Of a stretch of DNA of 58,175 nucleotides, positions 7,642-15,552 are shown one piece after another. A model generated the notes under the pieces. It searched no databases. It was not told the DNA's origin and worked only from the letters and a program-made list of their open reading frames with translations. Numbering within the stretch: position 1 is the first letter of the stretch; the number at the start of each line of letters is the position of its first letter. This DNA comes from JBOGJG01 sp050747825 (lineage in GTDB: Bacteria; Acidobacteriota; UBA6911; RPQK01; JBOGJG01): positions 1 to 58,175 of the forward strand of contig JBOGJG010000420.1 in NCBI GenBank assembly GCA_050747825.1. Reading direction: 5' to 3'. Made by a program: the position numbers and the translations under genes.

Positions 7642-7857
7642 ATGAGTACGCCGGTGATCAGCAAAATCCTATTCACGGTGACGTTTCCGCCGAGCAGCGG
7701 CCGGCGCGTTCACGTGCCCCTGGTGAAGCTGCACTCGCTGGCAAAGCAGCAGCTCTCGGATTTGGATGTCATCGAAACAATCGACCATTTATTTAAATGC
7801 CAGCGCTGTTTCGAGACCTATCGAATCATCAGAAAGTCCTACCTGGCCCAGAAATAG
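7642..7857 (+). CDS. small hypothetical protein with a CxxC motif
   Basis: The 71-residue protein begins MSTPVISKILFTVTFPPSS and carries a single CQRCFETYRII knuckle near its C-terminus. It has no signal peptide or membrane segment. One CxxC pair could bind a metal only as a dimer or with other ligands. I do not recognise the family. ATG 7642 is chosen over longer readings because these would enter the repeat array upstream; the RBS (GAAGAA) is weak. The next gene begins 64 nt later on the same strand. Confidence 0.65.
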   Translation: MSTPVISKILFTVTFPPSSGRRVHVPLVKLHSLAKQQLSDLDVIETIDHLFKCQRCFETYRIIRKSYLAQK

Positions 7858-7921
7858 CAGCCGGGAGTCACCCGTCCGGCTAAAGCGCAGATGCAATGAA
7901 ATATGAAGGCGCGCCCCACCT

Positions 7922-8803
7922 ATGATTACGTTGGATTTGCGAGCTTTCCGTTACTTTCTAAAAGGCCGTTTCTGGTCTGATCTGTGGAAGCACATCAATG
8001 ACGATGACTGCTGGGGAATGGCCGCCCAACTCAGTTATTATTTCCTGCTGGGCTTTTTCCCCTTCCTGATATTCCTAAGCGCTCTGGTGGGCTTCATCCC
8101 CTGGAGTCCCGATCTCGTCAGCGAAATCCTGATCGGATTGACGCGCTTCCTGCCGGAAAACGCCTATCAACTGGTGAGGGACATTGTCCTGAACCTGATT
8201 TACGGCAGGAGCTCCGGAATCCTGATCAGCGGTATTCTGATCGCTTTGTGGTCAGCCTCTATGGCTTTCAACGGCATGATCAGTGTCTTCAATCGCGCCT
8301 ACCAGGTGAAGGACACGCGCTCTTACCTTAAGACTCGCTCCCTGGCATTGGGAGTGACGGTGATCGTCTCGTTATTCATGGTAACGGCGGGAATTCTCTT
8401 GTTTTTCGGGGACTGGCTGGTGTCTGTCCTGACCAGGGCCTCTCCCCAAGCTCTGCAGGACAGCCTCAGAACTCTCTATTCGAGCTTGCGCTGGCTGGTC
8501 AGCTTCATCTTCCTGAATATCGGTATTCAGATTGTCTACTTCACGCTTCCTGCGCGGCGGCTCCCCTGGAGACTGATCTCACCCGGCAGCATCTTTTCCT
8601 CGGTCACCGCAATCTTCGCTTCTCAAGGCTTTGCCGCATACGTCAACAATTTCGGAAATTACAGAAACCTCTACGGCGGGATCGGGACAATGGTCATCCT
8701 CATGATCTGGTTTTACCTGCTGAGCTTCTTTTTGCTGGTTGGAGGAGAAATGGACTCAGGCGTTTACCGGCTGCGCCGCCAGGAGGGGAGAGTGGACTAT
8801 TAG
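7922..8803 (+). CDS. YihY/BrkB family inner-membrane protein
   Basis: The 293-residue polytopic membrane protein belongs to the BrkB/YihY family, once called ribonuclease BN. Family marks are an N-terminal amphipathic helix, MAAQLSYYFLLGFFPFLIFL as the first membrane segment (about residues 39-58), SGILIALWSASMAFNGMISVFNRAYQVKD in the middle and YGGIGTMVILMIWFYLLSFFLLVGGEMD near the C-terminus. About six membrane helices are visible. Its substrate is unknown; the family has been linked to transport or envelope functions, and the RNase label is obsolete. It converges on thrC. Confidence 0.9.
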   Translation: MITLDLRAFRYFLKGRFWSDLWKHINDDDCWGMAAQLSYYFLLGFFPFLIFLSALVGFIPWSPDLVSEILIGLTRFLPENAYQLVRDIVLNLIYGRSSGILISGILIALWSASMAFNGMISVFNRAYQVKDTRSYLKTRSLALGVTVIVSLFMVTAGILLFFGDWLVSVLTRASPQALQDSLRTLYSSLRWLVSFIFLNIGIQIVYFTLPARRLPWRLISPGSIFSSVTAIFASQGFAAYVNNFGNYRNLYGGIGTMVILMIWFYLLSFFLLVGGEMDSGVYRLRRQEGRVDY

Positions 8804-8811
8804 GTTCTGGA

Positions 8812-8882
8812 GGGGCGGGTCCAGCGTTTTGGGGTGTCCTTTCAGGACTTTTAAGGAGGAGAGAAGCGCTGGCCCCAGCCCC
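8812..8882. terminator. nested hairpins between convergent genes
   Basis: An outer imperfect inverted repeat pairs 8812-8826 with 8867-8882 (GGGGCGGGTCCAGCG against CGCTGGCCCCAGCCCC). Inside it GTCCT-TTC-AGGAC (8836-8848) is followed by TTTT. It lies 8 nt after the brkB-like stop and before thrC, so it is a likely terminator for the plus-strand gene. Confidence 0.55.
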
Positions 8883-8917
8883 ATATTATGTCTTTGCTTT
8901 CTATGATGTGGAGCCGT

Positions 8918-8945
8918 TAAAAAAGTTGACAAAAATCTGTCAGTT
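8918..8945 (-). terminator. rho-independent terminator of thrC
   Basis: Read on the minus strand, TGACA and TGTCA form a short stem about a GATTTT loop, followed by ACTTTTTT. It lies about 10 nt after the thrC stop codon. The stem is short, so its strength is uncertain. Confidence 0.5.
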
Positions 8946-8954
8946 TTCGTGCGC

Positions 8955-10151
8955 TTAAGCAATGACAGGCGTTTTCAGCTTGAAGTCTTTCAAGCTGTCA
9001 ATATATTTAACGCCGGCTGCGGTATTAAATATAAGGGCGGACTCATGAGGTTTGATCCAGCCGCGTGAGGACAAGGTTTTGAGGGCCGCGCAGCAGGCTG
9101 CGCCTTCCGGGCAGAGGAAGATTCCCTCTTCAGCTCCCATTTGCTGAATCGACTGATAGATTTCATCATCGGAGACGGCGATGGCATGGCCCCGGCTTTC
9201 GCGCAAGATGCGCAGCATGAGAAAGTCTCCAATGGCGCTGGGCACACGCAGACCGGCCGCCAGAGTCTCGGGACTGGGCCAGGGCTGAGCGGACTCCCAA
9301 CCTTCCTGGAAAGCTTTAACGATGGGCGCGCACCCTTTTGACTGCACCACAACCATGCGGGGCCGGCGCGCATCAATCCAACCCAGTTCCTCGAGTTCGC
9401 CAAAAGCCTTCCACATGCCGATCAGGCCTGTCCCGCCTCCGGTAGGATAGAAGATCACGTCGGGCAGCTTCCAGCTAAACTGTTCGGCCAACTCGTAGCC
9501 CATCGTCTTCTTACCTTCAATCCTGTAGGGCTCCTTGAGCGTGGACAGGTCAAACCAGCCCTCTTGTTCCGCCTGCGATGCCATGGCCCGGGCCGCGTCG
9601 GTAATCACGCCGTCAACAAATTGCACGCGGGCGCCCAGCATCTCAGCTTCCATCCGGTTGGCGGCCGGCGTGTCCTTCGGGATGAAGATATGGATTTCCA
9701 TATGCGCCTTGGCGCCATAGGCCGCCAGGGCTGAGGCCGCATTTCCGGCGGAGGGCAGGGCGGCCTTCTGCACTCCCAGCTTGCGGGCCATGGAAACGGC
9801 CGCAGAAAGTCCCCTGGCCTTAAAAGATCCGGTTGGATTGAGCGCTTCATCCTTCAGGTAAAGCTTTTCCAACCCGCACTCCTGGCCGAACCGGTCGAGC
9901 GGCAACAGAGGCGTAAATCCTTCCCCCAGGGTCACGATGTCATCTTCCCGGTCCACCGGCATCACCTCCACATATCGCCACATGTCGGTGGGGCGGCTTT
10001 GCAGTTCCGTTTTTTTGACGTGCCGCTTGATGGTGCGAAGATTGTAGCGGACCAGGAGGGGCGAGTGGCAGGCCGGACAGAGATTATGCAACGCCCGGTG
10101 AGAATAAGTCTGGCTGCAACGCGAACATTCCAGGTGTTTTACGAAAGACAT
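8955..10151 (-). CDS. thrC: threonine synthase
   Basis: This PLP enzyme converts O-phosphohomoserine to threonine. The 398-residue protein begins with a zinc-ribbon-like segment (CSRCSQTY...CPACHSPL), as in archaeal-type threonine synthases. GEGFTPLLPL follows, then the PLP lysine in NPTGSFKARGL, the cofactor loop LPSAGNAASALAAYGA, and the glycine-rich phosphate-binding FYPTGGGTGLIG. Cysteate synthase is a close relative, but threonine synthase is the default reading. ATG 10151 has GGAAGG at ideal spacing; a start at 10265 would overlap nadB. It follows nadB by 14 nt on the same strand, so both are probably in one transcript. Confidence 0.9.
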   Translation of the reverse strand: MSFVKHLECSRCSQTYSHRALHNLCPACHSPLLVRYNLRTIKRHVKKTELQSRPTDMWRYVEVMPVDREDDIVTLGEGFTPLLPLDRFGQECGLEKLYLKDEALNPTGSFKARGLSAAVSMARKLGVQKAALPSAGNAASALAAYGAKAHMEIHIFIPKDTPAANRMEAEMLGARVQFVDGVITDAARAMASQAEQEGWFDLSTLKEPYRIEGKKTMGYELAEQFSWKLPDVIFYPTGGGTGLIGMWKAFGELEELGWIDARRPRMVVVQSKGCAPIVKAFQEGWESAQPWPSPETLAAGLRVPSAIGDFLMLRILRESRGHAIAVSDDEIYQSIQQMGAEEGIFLCPEGAACCAALKTLSSRGWIKPHESALIFNTAAGVKYIDSLKDFKLKTPVIA

Positions 10152-10165
10152 TCGTACCTTCCGTC

Positions 10166-11791
10166 TTACTTGCGGGAGAGACTGGGAGTCACTTCCGCCT
10201 TTAGGGTCCTGAAGTCGATCTGATTTGATTTTGCATCGTACTGCGCCCTCAAATGTACCCCCCACGTGGCGTCGTCCCGCTGCGGATAATCAGCGCGGTA
10301 GTGAGCGCCTCGGCTTTCCTGGCGCAGTAATGCCATCGCGGTAACCAGACGCGCGTTGACGAGCAGGTTGTTGGTTTCATGGGCCTGGCGGCTCACGTCG
10401 GCCGAAAAGCCGAACGCGTAAAACTCATCCAGAGCAGTCTGCAGTCCCTGCTTTGTTCTCACTATTCCCACCCTATCGCTCATCAGATCCCGGATATCTC
10501 GTCTTATTTCGAAGCCACCCTCCAGCCTGGCCGAGCTAGACTCCCCATTCCAGGTTGTTTGCTCTAAGAGTACTCCTGTATTTGGATGTACGCCACTCCT
10601 GTCTGCCGCCATGGCCTTTCCCGCCCGCGCCCCCAAGACCAGTCCCTCTAGAAGCGAGTTGCTGGCCAGTCGATTGGCTCCGTGCACTCCATTGCAAGCC
10701 ACCTCGCCGGCTGCGAACAAGCCCGGCACGGTCGTCCTGGAGCACAGATCGGTGTAGACGCCTCCCATCATGTAGTGAGCGGCCGGGAACACGGGGATCG
10801 GCGCCCGCCTGATATCCAGACCGAAGCTTAAACAGGTGGCAAAAATTCGAGGAAATCGTTTCTGGATGAATTCCCCGTCAAGCTCAGTCAGGTCCAGGAG
10901 AACCTTGTCCCCTCCGCTGCCAGCAGCCTCCGTGAAGATGGCACGTGAGACGACGTCCCGGGGCGCCAGATCTCCCATCGGATGGTAGTGGTGCATGAAA
11001 ACCTCTCCCCGGTCGTTTTTCAGCCGGCCTCCCTCCCCCCGGAGGGCTTCAGAAAGAAGGAAATGAGGCGCAGACTTCAATTTAAGAGCGGTGGGGTGAA
11101 ACTGGACGAATTCCATATCGGTCAGCGCCGCACCCGCCCGGAAAGCCAGGGCGTAGCCATCCCCCGTGGCCACGTCGGGGTTGGTGGTTTCACGGTACAG
11201 ATTCCCGATCCCGCCGGTAGCCAGGAGAATGCTGCGGGCTCGGAGTTCCTTAACTCGGCCGGTCTTTTCTTCCAGGTAGGTGATGCCTTCACAACCAGCG
11301 CCGCCGATCAACAGGTCCAGGGCAAATGAGTAGGGGAAGAGCGTAACGTTGTCCAGACTCCGGACCTTCCTGATCAGAGTACGATTGATCTCGTGGCCGG
11401 TGGAGTCTCCGCCGGCGTGAAGAATGCGGTTGCGGCTGTGAGCTGCTTCACGAGTAAAGGCCAGCCGGGTGCTCCCCTCGCGATCGAATTCCGTCCCCCA
11501 ATCGATCAGTTCCTGGATTCGATCCGGACCCTCTTCGACCAATACCTGCACCGCTGGCTCGGCACAAAGCCCGTCGCCCGCCCGGATGGTATCCTGGTAA
11601 TGGAGTCCGATCTCATCTTCGTCGCTCATGGCCACGGCCACGCCGCCTTGAGCATATTCCGTATTCGACTCGTCCGGCTTGGATTTGGTCAGGACGACCA
11701 CCTGGCCCAACTCAGCCAGCTCAATGGCCGCTCGAATGCCGGCAATACCACTGCCCACGATGATGAAATCGGTTCTAATGCTTCGTGTCAT
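10166..11791 (-). CDS. nadB: L-aspartate oxidase
   Basis: NadB oxidises L-aspartate to iminoaspartate, the first step of de novo NAD synthesis. The 541-residue flavoprotein shows the FAD-binding DFIIVGSGIAGIRAAIELA, the NTEYAQGGVAVA loop, the active-site region FTREAAHSRNRILHAGGDSTG, FVQFHPTAL, SEALRGEGG, PAAHYMMGGV and GEVACNGVHGANRLASNSLLEG. These distinguish NadB from fumarate reductase and succinate dehydrogenase subunits. ATG 11791 fits the family N-terminus; a longer reading to 11893 would cross into hslV. NadA and NadC are not in the window. It is divergent from hslV over an 80-bp spacer. Confidence 0.95.
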   Translation of the reverse strand: MTRSIRTDFIIVGSGIAGIRAAIELAELGQVVVLTKSKPDESNTEYAQGGVAVAMSDEDEIGLHYQDTIRAGDGLCAEPAVQVLVEEGPDRIQELIDWGTEFDREGSTRLAFTREAAHSRNRILHAGGDSTGHEINRTLIRKVRSLDNVTLFPYSFALDLLIGGAGCEGITYLEEKTGRVKELRARSILLATGGIGNLYRETTNPDVATGDGYALAFRAGAALTDMEFVQFHPTALKLKSAPHFLLSEALRGEGGRLKNDRGEVFMHHYHPMGDLAPRDVVSRAIFTEAAGSGGDKVLLDLTELDGEFIQKRFPRIFATCLSFGLDIRRAPIPVFPAAHYMMGGVYTDLCSRTTVPGLFAAGEVACNGVHGANRLASNSLLEGLVLGARAGKAMAADRSGVHPNTGVLLEQTTWNGESSSARLEGGFEIRRDIRDLMSDRVGIVRTKQGLQTALDEFYAFGFSADVSRQAHETNNLLVNARLVTAMALLRQESRGAHYRADYPQRDDATWGVHLRAQYDAKSNQIDFRTLKAEVTPSLSRK

Positions 11792-11851
11792 GGAGCAAAC
11801 CGGCGCCGCCGGGAGCAGACCAAATCTGCTCCTCAACTCGCCTTGCGAGTT

Positions 11852-11862
11852 TATACTATACT
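11852..11862 (+). promoter_or_regulatory. -10-like elements upstream of hslV
   Basis: Two overlapping TATACT hexamers lie 10-20 nt before the hslV ATG. No convincing -35 box stands at 16-18 bp spacing, so the promoter assignment rests on the -10 alone; the transcript would have almost no leader. Confidence 0.3.
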
Positions 11863-11871
11863 GATTCCAAA

Positions 11872-12405
11872 ATGAATGCGGTTCGGGGGACAACTGTCAT
11901 ACTGGTGCGGCGTGGCAATCAGGTAGCATTGGCCGGAGATGGGCAGGTCACCTTTGGTGATATCATTCTGAAGACAACTGCCCGGAAAATCCGTCGCCTG
12001 CACAATAATTATATAATTGCCGGATTCGCCGGCTCCACCGCCGACGCTTTTTCTCTCTTTTCGCGGTTCGAAAGCAAATTGGAACAGTACCAGGGAAACC
12101 TTCCCAGGGCGGCCGTGGAACTGGCCAATGACTGGCGGACGGATAAGATCCTGAGGCAATTGGAGGCGCTTCTGATCGTGAGCAACAAAAAAGATTCCTT
12201 CCTGATCTCGGGAAACGGCGACGTAATCGAGCCTGATGACGGCGTTATAGCCATTGGTTCCGGCGGTCCCTATGCGCTGGCGGCAGCCCGGGCGATGCTG
12301 AAGCACACGAAGAAGTCGGCGCCCGATATTGCCGAAGAGGCGATGAAAATTGCCTCCGGCATTTGTATTTATACCAATTCGAATATTACCATTGAGGTTC
12401 TTTAA
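11872..12405 (+). CDS. hslV: ATP-dependent protease peptidase subunit HslV
   Basis: HslV (ClpQ) is the proteolytic core of the HslUV complex. The 177-residue protein has the N-terminal-nucleophile hydrolase signature: GTTVILVRR, where the first Thr after Gly is the expected mature N-terminal nucleophile; VALAGDGQVTFGD; and ARKIRRLHNNYIIAGFAGSTADAFSLFSRFE. The C-terminus has IGSGGPYALAAARAML. A six-residue leader before the Thr would need trimming, as in several non-proteobacterial HslV proteins. ATG 11872 was chosen over an upstream reading that lies in the nadB promoter region. hslU follows after 71 bp. Confidence 0.95.
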   Translation: MNAVRGTTVILVRRGNQVALAGDGQVTFGDIILKTTARKIRRLHNNYIIAGFAGSTADAFSLFSRFESKLEQYQGNLPRAAVELANDWRTDKILRQLEALLIVSNKKDSFLISGNGDVIEPDDGVIAIGSGGPYALAAARAMLKHTKKSAPDIAEEAMKIASGICIYTNSNITIEVL

Positions 12406-12411
12406 TGTGAG

Positions 12412-12467
12412 AGGCTGTAGCCTAAGATCGGGCTGCTTGTCCGACAGTCTACAGCCTACAGCCTGTA
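12412..12467. repeat. inverted heptamer repeat between hslV and hslU
   Basis: AGGCTGTAG (12412-12420) pairs with CTACAGCCT (12449-12457); the right arm contains two tandem ACAGCCT units. It fills most of the hslV-hslU spacer, leaving hslU without a clear RBS. It belongs to the dispersed 7-bp class. Confidence 0.65.
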
Positions 12468-12476
12468 TTTATTCTT

Positions 12477-13895
12477 ATGGGTCTTCATCAAATAAAACGA
12501 GAAGTGGATGAGCCAGTCCTGAACCTGGACGAAATGACCCCGCGCCAGATTGTTCAGGAACTGGACAAGCATGTAGTGGGCCAGCAGAAGGCCAAGCGGG
12601 CCGTGGCGATCGCGCTGCGCAATCGCATCCGCAGGCAAAAACTCTCGCCGGAAATGGCAGAGGAAGTCCAGCCCAAGAACATCATTATGATCGGCTCAAC
12701 CGGTGTCGGTAAGACCGAGATTGCCCGGCGTCTGGCGCGGCTTTCCAATTCGCCCTTTATCAAGGTAGAGGCGAGCAAGTTTACGGAGGTGGGATACGTA
12801 GGCCGGGACGTCGAATCGATGATCCGCGACTTGGTCGATCTGGCCGTGGATATGGTGCGCGAGGAAAAAGTCGCTCAAATCGAAGAGAAGGCGGAGAAGA
12901 ATGCCGAGGAGCGGCTGCTGGACCTCCTGCTTCCTCCCGTGAAGAAGCGTGCCTCCAAGAAAGCTGTTCCCAGGAGAAGGCCCCAAGAAGTGGCCCCCGA
13001 GAACGCGGAGCAGTTTAAGAAGACCCGTGAAAAACTGCGCAAACAGCTTCGCGAGGGTAAGTTGGACCAGCGAAGCGTCGAGCTGGACGTGATGGATCGC
13101 AGTTTTCCAGCTTTTGAGATTATTACCAGCCAGGGGAGCGACGAGATGGACATCAATCTAAGGGATGTCTTTCCGGGGGTTTTTGGGAATCGCAGCCGCA
13201 AGCGCAAGATGCGCGTGGATGAAGCGATTGATTACTTGATCGTGGAAGAGGAGGCCAAGCTGATCGACATGGAGCAGGTGACGCGGGAAGCAACCGCTCG
13301 AGTCGAGCAGACCAGCATCGTCTTCCTGGACGAGATTGATAAGATTGCCGGCCGGGAAAGCGGCCAGGGCCCGGAGGTGAGCCGCGAAGGTGTCCAGCGC
13401 GACATTCTCCCAATCATCGAGGGTACGACCATCAATACCCGTTTCGGAATGGTGCGGACGGATCACATCCTGTTCGTGGCTGCCGGCGCCTTTCACGTGT
13501 CCAAGCCCTCTGACCTGATTCCCGAGCTGCAGGGTCGCTTTCCGATCCGGGTCGAGATGGATTCGTTGACTGAGGACGATTTCGTCCGCATCCTCCAGGA
13601 ACCCAAGAATGCGCTGGTAAAACAGTACGCCGCTCTCATGAAAACCGAGGGAGTTGATCTGAGGTTTACCAGGGATGCGATCCGTACCATCGCTAACTTT
13701 GCGACCACCGTGAATGATACTACTGAGAATATCGGCGCCCGCCGGCTGCATACCATCATGGAAGCCCTCCTGGAGGAAATCTCCTTCGCCGGGGCCGACC
13801 TGGAGACCAGAGATGTCGCCATTGACGGCGACTACGTCCGCAAACAACTCGCAGGGATTGTTCGGGATCAGGAGTTGGCGCGATGCATCCTATAG
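12477..13895 (+). CDS. hslU: ATP-dependent protease ATPase subunit HslU
   Basis: HslU (ClpY) is the AAA+ unfoldase that feeds HslV. The 472-residue protein has MTPRQIVQELDKHVVGQ, Walker A GSTGVGKTE, the pore-loop region EASKFTEVGYVGRDVES, a charged intermediate (I) domain of about 150 residues, Walker B IVFLDEIDKIAG, and sensor regions. The C-terminal RCIL resembles the canonical RFIL tail that docks into HslV. ATG 12477 has no visible RBS; ATG 12534 (the family's usual MTPR start) has GGACGAA in front and is a serious alternative. The stop codon TAG is formed within the first unit of the following repeat array. Confidence 0.95.
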   Translation: MGLHQIKREVDEPVLNLDEMTPRQIVQELDKHVVGQQKAKRAVAIALRNRIRRQKLSPEMAEEVQPKNIIMIGSTGVGKTEIARRLARLSNSPFIKVEASKFTEVGYVGRDVESMIRDLVDLAVDMVREEKVAQIEEKAEKNAEERLLDLLLPPVKKRASKKAVPRRRPQEVAPENAEQFKKTREKLRKQLREGKLDQRSVELDVMDRSFPAFEIITSQGSDEMDINLRDVFPGVFGNRSRKRKMRVDEAIDYLIVEEEAKLIDMEQVTREATARVEQTSIVFLDEIDKIAGRESGQGPEVSREGVQRDILPIIEGTTINTRFGMVRTDHILFVAAGAFHVSKPSDLIPELQGRFPIRVEMDSLTEDDFVRILQEPKNALVKQYAALMKTEGVDLRFTRDAIRTIANFATTVNDTTENIGARRLHTIMEALLEEISFAGADLETRDVAIDGDYVRKQLAGIVRDQELARCIL

Positions 13896-14012
13896 GCCTG
13901 AGGCCCGAGGCTTGAGGCCTGAGGTTTAGGGTTTGAGGCGGCTGATTCAAGAAATCCAACCAAAAGAACCGAAGCCTAAGACCTCAAGCTTCAGGCCTCG
14001 GGCCTCAGGCCT
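13894..14012. repeat. large inverted heptamer array (AGGCCTG type)
   Basis: The left arm 13894-13942 consists of seven 7-bp units (AGGCCTG, AGGCCCG, AGGCTTG, AGGCCTG, AGGTTTA, GGGTTTG, AGGCGGC). The right arm 13971-14012 holds six units on the opposite strand (complement of AGGCCTG, AGGCCCG, AGGCCTG, AAGCTTG, AGGTCTT, AGGCTTC). The loop is about 28 nt. The first unit supplies the hslU stop codon, and the right arm encodes about 14 N-terminal residues of the next ORF. Confidence 0.85.
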
Positions 14013-15552
14013 TACAAGACTATTTGCCGGCTTTTCGCTGGCGCTGTTCTCATTGCTGATCCTGGTCTACCTCTGGTGGGGACGGTTTCAGTATCACCAT
14101 CGCCTTCTCCTGGTGCTGACTTATGCGGGCGCGGGCGCCATCATTCTCGCTAATCACCTCTTCTTTGGCGACAATCGCAGGCAACTGGGCCTGCGCCTGG
14201 ACAACATCTTCAGGGCTGCTTTGGGCTACGGCGCGGCCACGCTGGCCGGTGCCCTGGCGGTCGCCTCGATCGGTTGGCTCTGGGGTGATTTTCGTCTGGA
14301 TCGCTGGAGCGATATTTCAATTTATCTGGCTTGGGCTTTTGCTCAACAGTACATCCTTCAGAATTTTCTCCGGCTGCGCGGCAAGGAACTGCTGCCCAGA
14401 CAGTCAGGATGGCTGATGCCCGTGGTGCTGGCAGCGGGACTGTTTGCTCTCTACCATCTACCCAATTACCCTTTGATGGCTTTAACTTTTACGGGAGCGA
14501 TGCTGTGGGGGTACCTGTTCACCCAAACGCCCAACCTGCTTTGCGCCGGACTTTCACAGGCCTGCCTGGGTATCGTGCTGATCCTCTTCTTTAAGTACGA
14601 CCTGTTGGATCAGTTCAAGATAGGCCAACCAGGATACCGCTACGAAGCCTATGGTGATGGTGTTCAAGTTACCGCCGGCTATGACAGTCAGGGAAGGCCC
14701 TTTATCGCCACGCTGCCCGGTCCCGATTGGGGGACAGCCGCGACTGTGCGGGTGTTTACGCCGGAGGGGCAGCGCCTGGCTCAATGGAACGCATTTGAGG
14801 GTCTGGATTTCTCCGGAAGCATATCCGCCGGCGACCTGGGCTTTGCTCCCGGAGACGAAATAGCGGTAGCTCCGGGACCCGGACCATCCAACCCTCCACT
14901 GGTACGTATTTTCGACCTCCAGGGCGAGGCTCTTCAAGAATTTCAGCCGGAAGCGCTTGAAGGAGGCTACGGCGCCTGGATTTCCGCTCGAAAAGGTGGA
15001 CTTTATGTCTGCCCGGGCCCAGGTCCTCAGCATCCTCAGACGGCTCTGCTATTTACACCTGAAGGTCGGCTCGTCGAACGATGGGATTTCCCTGAGATCG
15101 ACCTTGTAAATGGAATCCGGGCGACCTGGTGGCATAGCGACAAATTGGTACTATGGGGAACGGTGATCCCCAGCAATCCAGCTACTCTGTACACCTACGA
15201 CACCGGCAGCAAGTCAGTGAAAGTCTCCGGAGCGCTGCCCGCTACCTTCGGCCTGAACGCGGCGCCGGTGCGGCTGGGATCGGGAAAGCAGGGGATCGCG
15301 GTGGCCCCGGGCTATCTGGAAGGGTATCCTCCCTGGGTCAAGGTGTTTGAGGCCAGTGGCAAATTGCTCTATGAGTTTTCCGCTTTGGACGATCCGAAGA
15401 GCTGCGGAAGCAATCTTGCGGCCGTCGATATTGACGGCGACGGCATTGATGAAGTGATTCTGGGTGAAGGAGCCTGCCCGGGACGGCCGAGTCAGGTGCG
15501 CATCCACCGGCTGGATGGCACTTTCGTCACAGAATGGCGGGCCTATGACTAA
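13933..15552 (+). CDS. CPBP-like membrane domain fused to a beta-propeller-like C-terminal region
   Basis: The 539-residue protein has an N-terminal polytopic domain (about residues 30-225, six or more helices) with the outline of a CPBP/CAAX-protease domain. FALYHLPN matches motif 2, but motif 1 EExxxR is replaced by QQYILQ and the third motif's His/Asn are not evident, so proteolysis is unlikely. From about residue 235 four or five repeats follow the pattern AVAPGPGP...VRIFDLQGEALQEF; the last carries DIDGDGIDEV, an FG-GAP/calcium-type loop. This predicts a propeller, probably periplasmic. The TTG start lies in a repeat array and is doubtful; the first 28 residues may not be translated. It overlaps the next gene by 8 nt. 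Confidence 0.7.
   Translation: MRRLIQEIQPKEPKPKTSSFRPRASGLTRLFAGFSLALFSLLILVYLWWGRFQYHHRLLLVLTYAGAGAIILANHLFFGDNRRQLGLRLDNIFRAALGYGAATLAGALAVASIGWLWGDFRLDRWSDISIYLAWAFAQQYILQNFLRLRGKELLPRQSGWLMPVVLAAGLFALYHLPNYPLMALTFTGAMLWGYLFTQTPNLLCAGLSQACLGIVLILFFKYDLLDQFKIGQPGYRYEAYGDGVQVTAGYDSQGRPFIATLPGPDWGTAATVRVFTPEGQRLAQWNAFEGLDFSGSISAGDLGFAPGDEIAVAPGPGPSNPPLVRIFDLQGEALQEFQPEALEGGYGAWISARKGGLYVCPGPGPQHPQTALLFTPEGRLVERWDFPEIDLVNGIRATWWHSDKLVLWGTVIPSNPATLYTYDTGSKSVKVSGALPATFGLNAAPVRLGSGKQGIAVAPGYLEGYPPWVKVFEASGKLLYEFSALDDPKSCGSNLAAVDIDGDGIDEVILGEGACPGRPSQVRIHRLDGTFVTEWRAYD

Noticed and set aside
8756..8962. 68-aa minus-strand ORF between brkB-like gene and thrC
   Set aside because: It runs through the terminator hairpins and has no family or RBS.
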